Below the pieces are notes generated by a model. That model was not told the origin of the DNA. It did not search any database and saw only the letters and a program-made list of their open reading frames with translations. 64,000 nucleotides of DNA from Poecilobothrus nobilitatus (lineage: Eukaryota; Arthropoda; Insecta; Diptera; Dolichopodidae), in NCBI GenBank assembly GCA_947095535.1, contig OX352772.1:147812568-147876567 (forward strand). Direction: 5' to 3'. Below, one piece after another: positions 12,895-25,221 of the stretch (position 1 is its first letter; every line of letters begins with the position of its first letter). Both the position numbers and the translations under genes were made by a program.

Positions 12895-13024
12895 TCAAAA
12901 GCGTTACACATTTTGCTATCTAACTTTATCTTTGCTGAGTAATTTCCTGTTCACATTTATATGGTAGAGAAATGCACTAAAAAAAAAAAAAATAAAAAAC
13001 AAAATTTTGTTGACTCAGAATTTT

Positions 13025-15235
13025 CTAAAATATTTAGCTGTACGTTTTATTTTGTACGTTTAATGGTGTGTCTTTTGAATGGAATCTTTCATTGTAACTT
13101 CTAAGAGATCTTTGAAATATTTGCTTACATGATAAGTTCTTTTCGGTTAGTTTCAAAATTCTAAATTTTTCCGCTAAGGTTTAATATCGCCGTTTTTGTA
13201 TGGCCTTTTGGTTTACTCAAGTGCAATGTTATATTATCTTCTTGTAAGAAGTTTCTTATATGCAGAACTTTGAACTCGTTATCTGCTGTAATTTTCTTAG
13301 CGTTACCTAATTTTCCGAAGTGTTAATATTTAATTGATTTCTGTCTGGTTAATAAAATACAGAACCAAATTTAGAGAATTTGTTCATTACGGTTCAAAAG
13401 TACATTTCATAATTACGTTAGTATTGATATGAATAATTTGATGTATATCACTAGGTGTTTCAGTGATATTATATTTAGGTTTAATAGGTTTTCTGTTGTA
13501 CTTAACCTGTTGACAGATATCGCATTGATTTATGACGATTGAATTGTTTCTAATATTTTTGGATAATATATTATATTTTTTATCTGGTTATAAGTTTCTT
13601 GTATACCCAAGTAAGAGCTTTATTTAACATGATAGAATTGTTTTGAAATTTGCTTCAAATTTGCTTGAAATTTGCTTCACTGTTTCTATTTCTGTTTTTA
13701 GTTCTTATGCTCTATAGTAACATTTAATAAATTTAATAGATCTGTCATTTGAAAATTCAATAAGTTTATTTTGTACAATATTATATTTATGGTCTGATAA
13801 TTCGGAATATATGTCTGTTACACCTTTCCGAATATATCTTCTTAGAATATGATTTAAATTGTCGAAATCTTCGTCAGCTATATATTTTATTCTTCTACCT
13901 GAGATATTTTCTATTTCTAAAGTTTTATTATCTGTAATAATGATTTGAGTTTTGTGTACATTAACTATACCTTCTTTAATGTGAGTTCTTTATCAGCAAA
14001 ATGTACTATTGCCATTGTAACGTCATCTTCCACATTAAATATATTTAGGGATTCAATAGATTCTTTATCATTTTCTCCATCATTTACTTCTTCGTCGGTA
14101 CTTAAATTCTTCGACTCTACTTCGGTACTTCGATTCTACTTAAAAAATCTGCAACACAATTTTCTTTTCCTTTAAAAAATTTCTTTCTTTTTCCTTTATT
14201 AATTTTGTTATTGGTATTCCTAGTTTTAATAACTACTTTTGATGTCTATTAGATATATGAAGTGTCCTAATTTAGTAATTGTCCTCTAATTTTTAAAAAT
14301 AGTGTGAATTTCCCTTACATGTTCTTTAAGCGAAGTACTGAAATAAGGATATCATCTAGATATACTACACATATCTTGTTAATGTAATTCTTAAATACGA
14401 AGGGCATTCTATTAAATTAATATAACTCATGTGGCGTTACAAATGCCGTCTTTTGTTTGTCTTCCTCTTTTATAGATATTTGATAGTACTGCTTTGCCAA
14501 GTCTAACGTAGTAAAGTATTGTGCTTTACACAATTTATCTAATATTGAGTCAATGTTCGGTAGCGGAAATTTATCGTCCACTGTCACTTCGTTTAGTCTT
14601 CTATAGTCTATTACAATCCTAAATTTCTTTTGTTCTGAATTGTCTGATTTTCCCGATACTACTATTTAAGGGACTGGAATACCGAGAATTGCTTTTTCTA
14701 ATAATTCCTTGAGCTTCCATTTCTCTTATTTGTTTTCTAACCCCTTCTTCATTCTTTGGTGAATATCTATACAATTTTGAATTTATGGACTGGTTGATTG
14801 TCGTTTCTTTTGCATGCCTTATTTCTGTAATTCTGTCGTTTGTGTCAATATATATTACCGTCTTTGAAAAACAGTTTGGGAAATTTTTTAACTGTTTTTC
14901 TATTTCTGACCGTTTTTCCGAATTAAGATGGTCTAATTTTAAAAAAAATATTTTTGGATCTACCGTTTCTAACATACATATTTCATTAAATTTATATGGT
15001 GTGTTCACAAATATTATATTTTGTTCATTTATATCTATATAATTTGGTGTGGTGTTTGGATTTCGAAATTGATACTATCTTTTCCAATAATTATTGAATA
15101 AACAAGTGATTGTTCCCTACATTTTTTAAAACATTCTATACTATTGTTAATAATGTTCAAACTAAATCCTGTGTCAATTAATGCTAAAAATATTCTGTTT
15201 TCTATTGTTATTTTATAATGAGAATAATAATGGGA
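13025..15235 (-). pseudogene. pol: Errantivirus-like (Ty3/gypsy) pol: protease, RT and integrase relic
   Basis: Read on the minus strand, the order is protease, reverse transcriptase, integrase. The protease signature ALIDTGFS lies at about 15158-15184. The RT N-terminus (15008-14640) ends with GIIRKSNSRYSSPL, and the active-site YLDD is near 14352-14366. The integrase zinc finger has CDICQQVKYNRKPIKPK (about 13527-13476). A core aspartate appears as TADNEF near 13280. Stops and frameshifts occur throughout, and the stretch between RT and integrase is shortened, with no clear RNase H. The integrase text is closely related to that of the element at 52.5-55.1 kb, so both belong to one lineage. 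No env or LTR was found beside it. Confidence 0.8.
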
Positions 15236-16470
15236 AGCTCCGAGGCTGGTTTATAAAACAATCTGTATAATATGTTTTTTTAGTTATGTTGTTTTTGTTT
15301 TGTTCTTTATGTTTTTTATATATTTATATGTAACTCCGTTATTATATGTTATTAAAAAAAAATTTAAGCAGTCTTTAAGTACAAAAACTAAAAAAATAAT
15401 ATTTTATTATTTTATATATCTAGTACAATATTTTGCTGAGCTGGCCAACTCACTAGTTTAATTAAGTGGTATTTCCTAAATTAAAAATAAAGTAAAGTAA
15501 CGTAATCTACTATCATTTTAAAATATAAATAAAATATAATAGTAATAAAATTGAAATATAAAATTGATATCATTAAACTTATTCTAATATAATTAAAATA
15601 AACTATAGAATATTCAATTTAAAAATTTGACTAATCTATTCTTATATAACGGTTCTTCTTTATTTCCCGAGTTTTTAATTTTTATATTTGAACCACTCCT
15701 AACAATAGGTTTTTTCAGACCATGACATGAAGAGAGCGAAAGCGTTGAAAAAATTTAGAAAAATTTACACGTATTCTTATGGAGCTTTGCATAGGAGACT
15801 TTGTAAAATCCTGATAACTCAAAAACTATTTTTTTCTTATGTTTAGTTCATAGATAGGCATAAAATTCAATTGGTCGCGCATCTTTTGATATATTAATTT
15901 TTAAAAAATATTAATATTTTAATATAAAAAAACCTTTTTAAAAAAAATCCTCCATTTTCTGTACCACTATCAAAGCTTCTTGAAAGAATTTTTAAAGAGA
16001 CAATTACCTTAACTGTACTAACATAACTGTACCATATAGTTAAGGCAACAAAAAAGTCGACAAAACAAATTTTAATAACAAGTTAGTTAGCAAATAAAAA
16101 TAAGAAACGGAAAATATTATTTATTAAGTGATGAATAATTATTATAAAATAAATATTTTTATATAAATTAATAATATAAATAATAAAATGTAAATAATTT
16201 TCTTATATCAATAATACCATAATATAAATTATTTTATCAGTATTCCCTTTTCACACCACATTAAATATGAATTTCAAGTACATATATGAAGTATTCTGAC
16301 ATATTTATTTGAATTTTTGAGATATTCTAAAATTGCAGTGATTTTTAGTTGATAATGTCATCAAGATTATACGCTTTTTCCAGAATATATATTTAGAAAA
16401 AGAAATATAAAGATGTAGGTATATTATTTTTTACATTTTTTTTCTAATATTTGTCGCATTCAACAAAATT
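15236..16470. other. A+T-rich stretch, no gene
   Basis: No protein signal. A block at about 15715-15790 (starting cagaccatgacatgaagagag) resembles a block at about 47240-47310, so part of this may be a dispersed repeat. Confidence 0.4.
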
Positions 16471-16476
16471 TTTTGT

Positions 16477-18646
16477 TTAAAGTTTTTTTCGACAATGTTC
16501 GCATTTAATATTTTTGTTTTCAATAAATCGATCCACATCTGAAATAAAAAAAATAAAGGCAATTATTGTACTAGCCATAATTTCCCTTTTTAAACTGATT
16601 GCGGTTGAAGTAGCATCCGATTTTTTAAAAAAATCATAAGAGACCACCAGAGTGCTGTCATCGGTAAAACTATGGATTGGATTGAGGGTAGAACTCACTA
16701 GGTCGCTAATTAAGGTCTTAATGAAAATTAAGAAGAAAGTGGAAGATAAGGCAGATCCTTGTGGAACGAAAGCATTTATTTTATGAGTGTCAGACATAAA
16801 ATTGTCGACAAGGATACGAATACGACGATTCGAAAGAAAATCCTCAACGCATGCACAAAAGGAGCTGCCCAACCCAATTGCCTGACATTTGCTCAGAAGA
16901 GCAGAATGCCATACTCGATCAAAAGCCTTTGAAATATCGAGAGCTACAACATCAGATTCACCTGAACAATGAATGCTGATGTTGAGCTTCTCGCAGAGAC
17001 AAGTTAAAGATCACCTGTAGATCGGTGACTGCGAAAGCCGTATTGACGATCGTTTAAAATACGCGAGCTATTCATGTATCTCAAAAGCATTTTGTTTACC
17101 AAAATTTCCATCATTTTGGAGAGGACCGAAGTGATGGCGATTGGTCGGTAGTTTGAAGGGTCGCTTTTGTCATCTTTTTTGGAAATTGGAGAAACATGTG
17201 CAACTTTTCATTGACTGGGATATTTATCAGTCGTAAATGAGGATTCCATTAAGATCAGTGGACTTTCTAACATTCAGATTGGTTAACACTTTCACTACAT
17301 CACGTGATCTGAAGTAATCCTTTGAAGATAGGATCAACAGGAGGGTATACTGGAGGTAATTGAGTTGTATGGGGGAGTGTAGAATTTGCTGCAAAAATTT
17401 TAACCAATAGAATCGGAAATGATAGAGTTACCGGTATCAATCAGCGGAGGAAACTATGATCCACAAAAGTTGTTCTTTACACTTTTTGCAAAAGGAGCAA
17501 AAGGAGCAAAAGTCCAAAGGAGCAATTGCAGTGAGGGAGACTAATTATTTTCTGTCTCAACCTTTGGTTATAAATAAACTTTTGCTGATTGATAATTCTT
17601 TTGCAATTGTTTCTAGCCGCTTTATAGTCCGCAAGTGAGGACTCAGATATATTGGCCTTGTACTTTTTAAAATGCTACTCTTTAGATTCGATTGCTTTTC
17701 TACAGATGTCATTAAACCATGGCTTTGAACTTATTTTAAATGGTTTAAACGAGCTGGGTATAAAGAGTTTGATACCTAGCGTAATTATTTTACTAATGGC
17801 ATCTGTAGCAAAGTCAACATTTCTGTGACGAAAACACATCGACCAATCAAAATCAGCTAAATAACTGTTCAGATCAACCCAGTCGGCCCTGTTGTAGTGC
17901 CAAACTAGTCTTTTAGGAATATGATTTTAATTGGCCGATGTATTTGTTGCAAAGCTTATTTTAACAAGACAAGATCAGAGCCCCCAATTGGAGAGCTAAC
18001 AGAAATGTTATATTTTTCTTAATTTGTGGTCAGGATCAGATCCAAAAGATGCTCGTTGAGATTGTCACGGTCTGGATTTCTAGTAGGGCTCTTAACAAGT
18101 TGAAAAAGTTGGAATAAGTTTAAAAATAGTTCAACTTGCTTGTTTTCCGGTAAGTCACAGAGAAATGAAGCCAGTTTTTGTTATAGACATTAAAATCTCC
18201 TGCGACGGTTATCTCACATTCTGGATTTTTTTCCAAAATTTCATTAATATCGTCGGATAGTTTTTCAATGACCACAGTTGTTTCTAGATCGTTGGCTTGG
18301 GAAAATCTGTAAATAAAACAGAAAAAGATTGTAGGTTTTACAACTCGGAGTTTCACCCAACGATAATGGAAAATTGGGTTGGAGCTTTTAATATCGAGAA
18401 GAGAGTTGAAAACTACGTCGGAACGTATTTATAAAGCGACACCTCGATGAGAAATAAAAGCGGAACTAAAGTATAGTCGTTAATACTATAATTAGTATCA
18501 TCGCCTATAAACTGAGTTTCGCTTAGGGCTAATATAGCTGGTCTTTCTGAGAGTAGGTAGGCTTCAACTGATTGGAAATTGCTCGCTAAACCTCTAATAT
18601 TACAAAAGGTAATTGTAAAGTTACCGGACATTATTACAATTTGCAA
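16477..18646 (-). pseudogene. Jockey-like LINE ORF2 (endonuclease plus RT), broken and 3'-truncated
   Basis: On the minus strand the endonuclease starts near 18630 with ITFCNIRGL and LALSETQF. The AGDFN catalytic motif is at about 18189-18203. A linker with stops follows. The RT retains DISKAFDRVWHSAL (16950-16905), PQGSALS, and motif C as FTDD (16657-16668), where the usual alanine is threonine but both aspartates remain. The text ends soon after motif C; the thumb is missing. It is related to, but not the same as, the plus-strand LINE at 23.5-24.8 kb: both have NPIHSF and DDSTLV. The residues after about 16560 do not look like RT. Confidence 0.83.
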
Positions 18647-18974
18647 CGCAATGGGACTGGGAAAAATTAATTAAAGTTAAAATTAAAAAAATCAAAATAA
18701 AACAAAAATAAAATTCCAAATTTAAATAAAATTTACCCAAACAAAAAAAAAAACGAACATCAAACGTTAAACCCGAACAGACGGAAAAAAAAGGACTGAA
18801 CCAAATAAGTGGTGAACATGACAAACGCAATTCGAGGTACGACAGTTTTTAGTACCTTATCGTACACAAAAAATACTGTAGTAGATTCACCACTTAAAAA
18901 GCATAGACACAAACCTTCTTATATCATATATATTTCTTTCTCCCACTTGTTTATGATAAAAATTTGGTAAAAAA
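18647..18974. other. Spacer upstream of the minus-strand LINE
   Basis: A-rich sequence that may hold the 5' untranslated region of the LINE. I see no ORF1 and no clear repeat in it. Confidence 0.35.
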
Positions 18975-20450
18975 CAAGTAAATGTAGCAGTAAGTCGATG
19001 CAACCGACTTATTTATACCCTACACCTAAAAATTCAAATTAAGTTAAAAATCCATAAGTTATTTTAGTTAAGTACTTAATATAAGCTGAAAAAATAAATG
19101 CTTTTACAACCTTTGTACAAAATTTCAGATTTCTATCTTTATTAAATTCGAAGATATGCTTGTTAGGTCTTGGGAAATGTGTGAAGGCACCCGGACCATC
19201 TCCCCAATTCATCCCAAATTTTAGAGACATTATTAGAACAGGGTAGAATACTCTTATATCACATTTCAAGTTTTTATATTTATTAATTTCGAATATATGC
19301 TTGTTCGGTTTTGGGAGTTGTAAGGGAGGTACCTGAACAACTTCTTCAGTTCATCTCAAATTTTGGACAAATCAGGGTTTCAGGAAACAACACCCTAGTA
19401 CCAAATTTGAAGTTTCTATCTTTATTAATTTCGAATATATGCTTGTTCGGTTTTGGGAGTCGTGTGGAAGGTATCCGAACAACAATTCCAATTCATCTCA
19501 AATTTTAGGGATATCAAGGATTCAGGAAAATACAACCTCGTACAAAATTTTAAGTTTTTATCTTTATTAAGTTCGAAGATATGCGTAATCGGTTTTGGGA
19601 GTTGTATAGGAGGTACCCGAACCCATGGACCGATTTTGTCCAGATTCAAACTTAGCCTTCCTTTCGTAATTAGTAACCTATTATATAAATTTCATCAAGA
19701 TAGCTTCACTAGTTTTTGAGTTATCGTGCGAACGGAAGGACGGACATCGCTAAATCGACTTAGGAGGTGATCCTTATTCAGAAACATAAATCAAACATGA
19801 AAGAACACCATTCTGCCTAATTTAAAGGTTCTATCTTTGTTGGTTTTGGAGATAATCTCATTTGCTCTGGTGCTCGTTCGGAACCTTGCAAAATCCAAAC
19901 CTATGGACCAAATCCTCTTAAATTTCAGAGACATAAATGTAACGGGAAGGAACATCATTGTACAAAATTTAAAGGTTCTATTTTTGTTGATTCTGGAGAT
20001 AATCTCGTTTGCTCTGGGGCTCGTTCGGAAGCTGCCAAAATACGAACCCAAGGACTAAATCCTCTCAAATTTTAGAGACTTGAATAAAACATGAAAGAGC
20101 AACATTCTGTCATTTGAAGGTTATATCTTTATTGGTTTTGGAGATAATCTCATTTGCTCCGGAATCATTCAGAAGCTTCCAGAATCCGAACCCATGGACC
20201 GATTTTGTCCAGATTCGAACTTAGCCTTCCTTTCGTAATTAGTAACCTACTATATGAATTCCATCAAGATAGCTTTATTAGTTTTTGAGTTATCGTTCGA
20301 ACGGACGGACGGGCATCGTTAAATCGACTCAGGAATTTATCATGATTCAGAATATATATATACAATTCCATATCTAACTCGCTTCCTTTTGGTGGTTACA
20401 AACACCATACCAAAGTTAATATACCCTATACTTTAGGTGTAGGATATAAC
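18975..20450 (-). mobile_element. HINE family 2, copy 1 (Helentron-like, with internal minisatellites)
   Basis: The left end (its 3' end on the minus strand) has a hairpin with perfect arms TAAGTCG and CGACTTA (18991-18997, 19005-19011), followed by tataccctacacct (19014-19027). The right end has aggtgtaggatata (20435-20448), the inverse with one change, inside a second hairpin (20420-20448). This is the same architecture as HINE family 1 with different sequence. The interior holds about four units of ~142 bp (landmark atatgc at 19154, 19295, 19437 and 19579), then about three units of ~148 bp (landmark near 19831, 19978 and 20127). There is a 'gaacggacggacgggcatc' phrase near the 5' side. 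No protein. Confidence 0.7.
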
Positions 20451-21560
20451 AACTAAATGTAACTGTAAGTCGATGCAACCTACTTATTAATACCCTACAC
20501 CTGAATAATTCGAATTAAATTAAAAATCCATAAGTTTTTTTGGCAGCTGCTTGAAATTCTTCCCTTTTCTAACTAATTCAACTCGAATTTCAGGAACGTA
20601 AAAGAGGCATCCTCTTGGGGTATGCTTGACACCTTTGTAAATAATTTTAAATTTCTATCTTTATTAATTTCGAAGACTGTTAGTCCTTGGGAGGTGTGTG
20701 TCAGGTACCCGAATTGCCACTCCAATTCATCGAATCCATCTCAGAGACATAAAGAAAACATGCCGGAACACCATTGTACTAAACTTAAAGGTTCTACTTT
20801 TGTTGGTTTTGAAGATTTGCTCGTTGCTCTTGTGCTCGTTCGGAAGTTGCCAAAATACGAATCCATGGTTTAAATTCTTTCAAATGTCAGTTTCCAATTT
20901 TATAGAAAAGGAAACATAACAGCACACTCTTGTACTAGAAATAAAGGTTCTATCTTTGTTGGTTGTGGAGATATACTCGTTTGCTCTGGGGCTCGTCCGG
21001 AAGATTCCAAGATTTGAACCCATGGACCAAATCCTCACAAATTTCAGAAACATAAATCAAACATGAAAGAACACCATTCTGCCTAATTTAAAGGTAATAT
21101 CTTTGTTGTTTTTGGAGATAATCTCATTTGCTCTGGGCCTCGTTCGGAAGCTTCCAAAATCCAAACCCATGGACCATATCCTCTTATATTTCAGAGACAT
21201 GAATCAAACGGGAAGGAACATCATTGTAAAAAATTTAAAGGTTCTATCTTTGTTGGTTTTGGAGATAATCTCGTTTGATCTGGGGCTCGTTCTGAAGCTT
21301 CTAAATTACGAATCCATGGTTAAATTTTTTCAAATGTCAGTTTCCAATTTTATAGAAAAGGAAACATAACAGCACACTCTTGTACTAAAAATAAAGGTTC
21401 TATCTTTGTTGGTTGTGGAAATATATTCGTTTGCTCTGGGGCTCGTTCGGAAGCTTCCAAGATCCGAACCAATTAACCAAATCCTCTCAAGTATCAGAGA
21501 TTTAAATAAAACCTGAAAGAACACTACTCTGCAAAATTTGAAGGTTATATCTTAGTTGAT
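20451..21560 (-). mobile_element. HINE family 2, copy 2 (head-to-tail with copy 1, truncated)
   Basis: It starts at the exact end of copy 1 with the same terminal phrase (taaatgtaactgtaagtcg) and subterminal repeat taccctacacct. The interior has at least five units of ~145-156 bp (landmarks near 20794, 20950, 21097, 21244 and 21400). Its other end is missing: sequence passes into a DNA polymerase relic at about 21560. The two copies are in the same orientation. Confidence 0.65.
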
Positions 21561-21562
21561 TT

Positions 21563-22757
21563 TTACTTTACCAGATCTTACCTGGGCTATGTTAAAATAT
21601 ACTAAAGTAGAACTATAATTATTTGACGATATTAATATGTTTAATTTTTTTAAACAAAGTATTCGTGGAGGTATTAGCCAATGTTCAAAAAGATATGCTA
21701 AATCAAATAATAAATATATAGGGGATCAATATAATCCTGCAGAACCATCTGAATATATAATATATTTAGATGCAAATATTTTATATGGTTGGGCCATGTC
21801 GCAACTACTTCCGTACGGTTCTTTTAAGTGGCTTGAAAATACATCAGATTTGCAAGTAGATAAAATTTCTGATGATTCTGAAATAGGTTACGTTTTGAAA
21901 GTAGATTTAAAATATCCTCAATCATTACATGACGTTGACAATGGTTTACCATTTTGTTGTGAAGCCAAAAACCTCCCAATGGTAAAATAAATAAACTATT
22001 ATTACAGTTAAATGAAAAAAAAAATTACATAATTCATTATAAAAATTTAAAGCAATGCTTAAAACATCGCCTAATTTTGGAAAAGATTCATAGGGTAATA
22101 CAGTTTAAACAATCTGATTGGTTAAAAAAGTATGTTAACTTGAATACTAACCATAGAGCTTTAGCAACGAATTCTTTTGAAAAAATTTTTTTAAATTAAT
22201 GAATAATGCTGTTTATGGTAAAACTATGGAAAACGTTGATAAAAGAAAAATAGTTAAAATATCCGATTCTTGGGATAATAGAAGGAAACATCTTGGGGCA
22301 AGATCATTGATTATGAAACCAAATTTCCATAGTATTGCAATATTCAATGAAAATCTTTCTGCGGTTCAGTTAAATACGCTAAAAGTGTTATATGATAAGT
22401 CGATATACTTGGGTTTCACAGTCCTAGAGCTCTCTAAACTGCATATGTATAACTTTCACTATGACTATATGAAGCCTAAGTATAATTTAAATATTGAATT
22501 GAATTACATAGATACCGATAGTTTTATATATAATATAAAGACTGAAGACATTTCTATGAAGATATAAAATCAGATGTGCTTGAAACTGATCAAACAAAAC
22601 TAATTTTTGATACATCTGATTATGATCCCAATAATGTTTACGGTTTACCGCTCGTAAATAAAAAAATGATTGGTTTATTTAAAGATGAAAGTAATGGAAA
22701 AATTGTGAAAGAATTTATAAGACTTAAATCAAAAATTATTTTTTGCCTAATATAATT
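21563..22757 (+). pseudogene. Protein-primed type B DNA polymerase (Polinton/adintovirus type), relic
   Basis: PolB replicates Polinton-like elements by protein priming. The palm begins with LPDLTWAMLKYTKVEL, then a TAA, then GIRGGIS-type text read here as SIRGGISQCSKRYA. Motif A reads YLDANILYGWAM (about 21760-21795). After a frame change near 21990, NNAVYGKTMENV (from 22199) marks motif B. YIDTDSFIY (about 22506-22532) is motif C with both aspartates. The tail is shifted again and stops near 22757. The exonuclease half is missing. The sequence type is clearly different from the PolB in the complete Polinton at 28-31 kb, which has YGGRTGNT instead of the RGGIS block. Confidence 0.85.
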
Positions 22758-23163
22758 ATTGTGGACCCTTTTCGAGATATGAGGGATTAAAGATTTTTTA
22801 GAGACTTTTCATAAAAAAATCTATCACTTTTGAACGGCTTACTGTAGAGAGATAAAAAAAAATACATTTTGTAGAGTAAATTGTCAGCTAAAATTGTTGT
22901 ATACTGATGATCCACATATACCCAACAGTTACAAAGTTATGAAGGTTCAAAATGATTTAAAATGAAAAAATTATGTTTCAAACTCAATTTTCTTTTGAAA
23001 CACCCGGTATCTGGGGTACTTTTTATAGCATATTGTTTGGTTTACTCTACAAAATGTATTTTTTTTTATCTCTCTACAGTAAGCCGTTCAAAAGTTATAG
23101 ATTTTTTTATGAAAAGTCTCTAAAAAATCTTTAATCCCTCATATCTCGAAAAGGGTCCACAAT
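22758..23163. repeat. Foldback repeat with 123-bp arms
   Basis: 22758-22880 and 23041-23163 are inverse copies over 123 bases with a single mismatch that I could see, separated by a 160-base loop. Such long, nearly identical arms point to a recent insertion or inverted duplication, or a hairpin RNA source. Sequence to the right contains ggccaccctgtatat (about 23243-23258), a phrase typical of insect DNA-transposon ends. Confidence 0.85.
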
Positions 23164-23460
23164 AGACCCCCCTTCCAGTACAATTTTTTTTTTGTTTTAA
23201 TGCCCCCAATCACTGAGTGCAGTGCGCGTACTTGAGTCTCGGCCACCCTGTATATACACAATCATTAAAGCAATTTCTTTAATTGCTAAAATTGCGACCA
23301 TTGTTTGGTTAAAACAAGTTTCCGGGTGGGCCCAATTACCAATCAAAGGACTCCTCCCAGGAAATTAGTATGGTGATAAATTAGTTCGCATGGCTACTGG
23401 GAGGGTTTTAACAGTTTTTTCAGATCCTTTGATTGGTCATTGTGCTTCCGCGATAGGAAT
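23164..23460. other. Spacer between foldback and LINE
   Basis: No gene. A G+C-richer block at about 23325-23450 contains 'ggaggggt'/'actcctcccag'-like words in both orientations. Likely a repeat edge. Confidence 0.35.
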
Positions 23461-24820
23461 GTCGACTTTGCTGCAAATGCGATTTGTGAAACAATTTTAC
23501 TTGGAATGAGGTTATTTATTCCTCACTCCATGACAACTATTAAACGGAAATCCAAATCTTGGTTCAATCGCATTTGATGTGAAGCCATTTTTAAAAAGGA
23601 GGAGGCTTTTAAACTGTTCATAGCAATAGGTCGGAGGCTCTCAGGGCAAACTATATAGGGGTTCGAAACAGGTGCAAGAGAGTTATCAACAGGAAAAAAT
23701 TCTTATTTAACCGTTTCAAACGCAAACTTATCCACATGCCTAAGAATAGCAAATCGTTTTGGTCATTTGAAAAAAGTTTAAAAGAGGACGCTACCAGGTC
23801 TTCTTTTCCTCCGCTTGTTGACATTAATAACATGATTGTGTCAGATTCCAAAGAGAAAGCGAACTTGTTTGGCAAACAGTTCTCTTTCAACTCGACACTG
23901 CCTTAGTCAACTTTAAAGCCACCACCTATTCCTGAAGTTGACTACTCCTTTGGTAAAATATACTTTAGGACAAGAGCAGTGATGAAAATCTTGAAAAATC
24001 TTGATGCAAAAAAATCAGCCAATCCAGATGGTATCACTACCATGGTTCTTAAAAATACCTATTCAAGTATTTCAAAACCTCTACGCAACCTATTTTATCT
24101 TTCCTTTACTTCGGGTATTCACCCTACCCAATGGAAGGTTGCGCATGTTTTCCCAATTCCAAAAAAACGTAATAAAAGCGATCCCTCTAACTACCATCCT
24201 ATTGCTATAACCTCGGTTCTTTCCAAAGTAATGGAAGAAATACTAAACCAGAAGCTTTTGAAATATCTGGATCGTAGAGGTTTGCTTCATGATCGACAAT
24301 GCGGGTTCAGAGCCCGTCGTTCAACCGGTGTTCTCATGACTTACCTTTGCGAAAAGTTGAATATCAGCCTTGACCATTCTGGTGAATCTGATGTAGTGGC
24401 TCTGGATATTTCTAAAGCGTTCGACCGAGTCTGGCATGATGCTTTATTAGCAAAATGAAAAGCGTTAGGACTAGGTAGAGTCTTTCTAAAATGGATTGGA
24501 GATTTCCTTTCAAATCGCATGATTCGGGTACTTGTCGATGGTTATTCATCTGACAATTTTATAATTAATGCTGGTGTCCCTCAGGGATCGGTTTTGTCCC
24601 CCACTCTCTTCTTAATATTTATCAATGACCTACTTTCAATTACCTCCAATCCAATCCATAGTTTCGCAGATGACAGCACCCTTGTAGCTTCCAATGAATT
24701 TCATAGCCGCTGTGGTATTAATCACCAAATTAATAGAACAGCAAGAAACTTCACTATCAGTGAGCTAAATAATGATTTAGCGAAAATCCAAAAATAGGGT
24801 GAAATCAACAGAGTTGATCA
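23461..24820 (+). pseudogene. Jockey-like LINE ORF2, RT nearly intact
   Basis: The end of the endonuclease (DFAANAICETILLGMRLFIP, about 23463-23520) and a frameshifted linker precede a long RT frame running from about 23900 to 24797. Visible are ANPDGIT, FPIPKK, AITSVLSK (fingers), LDISKAFDRVWH (motif A, about 24400-24435), GVPQGSVLSP (about 24570), and FADD at 24663-24674. The RT frame is broken only by TGA at 24456-24458 (the minus-strand relative has cysteine there) and TAG at 24795-24797 (tryptophan expected). The thumb is missing because the text ends at about 24820, where Polinton end sequence begins. Both ends are truncated. Confidence 0.86.
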
Positions 24821-24827
24821 AACGTCG

Positions 24828-25215
24828 TGAAATCAATCAACGACAGAGTGACAATAGTTATTAGTTTTTTCTTTCCTCTTCTTCAAATACAAAAAAAAAA
24901 CAACACAAATAGTTAGGTACATCTAAAAATGCATCACTTTTTTCAATGGTTTGATCATTATGTAGACAGAAAAACACTTGTTTGCATTTTTTCTTTATGA
25001 ATTTTAAAGATCCGTTGTACCTTTTAAAATTGTTGTATCTTGTACGACTCTAACTTGCAAACATAAAAAAAGGACTTTTTTTTAAATATTTTCATGTTTA
25101 CCTATTACTTAAAACAAGCCGCCTGTCTGACCTACTTTTATGACATTAACCTACTTCTTGACCTAATTCCGGGTTTACCTACTTACTTGTCTGCCCAGGT
25201 GCCTACCTATCTACT
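24828..25215. mobile_element. Right terminal region of a second Polinton, relic
   Basis: This stretch matches 41085-41791, the right end of the complete Polinton, in the same orientation but with deletions. Shared text includes gtttgatcattatgtagaca, the stretch ending cctttttaaaattgttgtat (approximately), the acttaaaacaag block and the terminus gcctacctatctact, ending at 25215. It keeps sequence internal to the terminal repeat that the left end lacks, so it is a right end. The tandem units and GGC block of the intact repeat are lost. The polymerase relic at 21.6-22.8 kb may or may not be part of the same element. Confidence 0.75.
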
Positions 25216-25221
25216 AACCTT

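Larger units (their letters stand above)
11103..12982. repeat. Segment bounded by ~49-bp inverted repeats (possible DNA transposon)
   Basis: 11103-11151 and 12934-12982 are inverse copies of each other. The central 22 bases match perfectly (11125-11146 against 12939-12960) and the outer bases match imperfectly. This could be the terminal inverted repeat of a DNA element that captured a LINE fragment, or an inverted duplication. I could not find a clear target-site duplication, and the left repeat abuts the end of HINE copy 1. Confidence 0.5.

Noticed and set aside
19039..21524. Many overlapping ORFs of 64-88 codons on both strands
   Set aside because: They follow the ~142- to 150-bp minisatellite units of the Helentron-like elements, on both strands.
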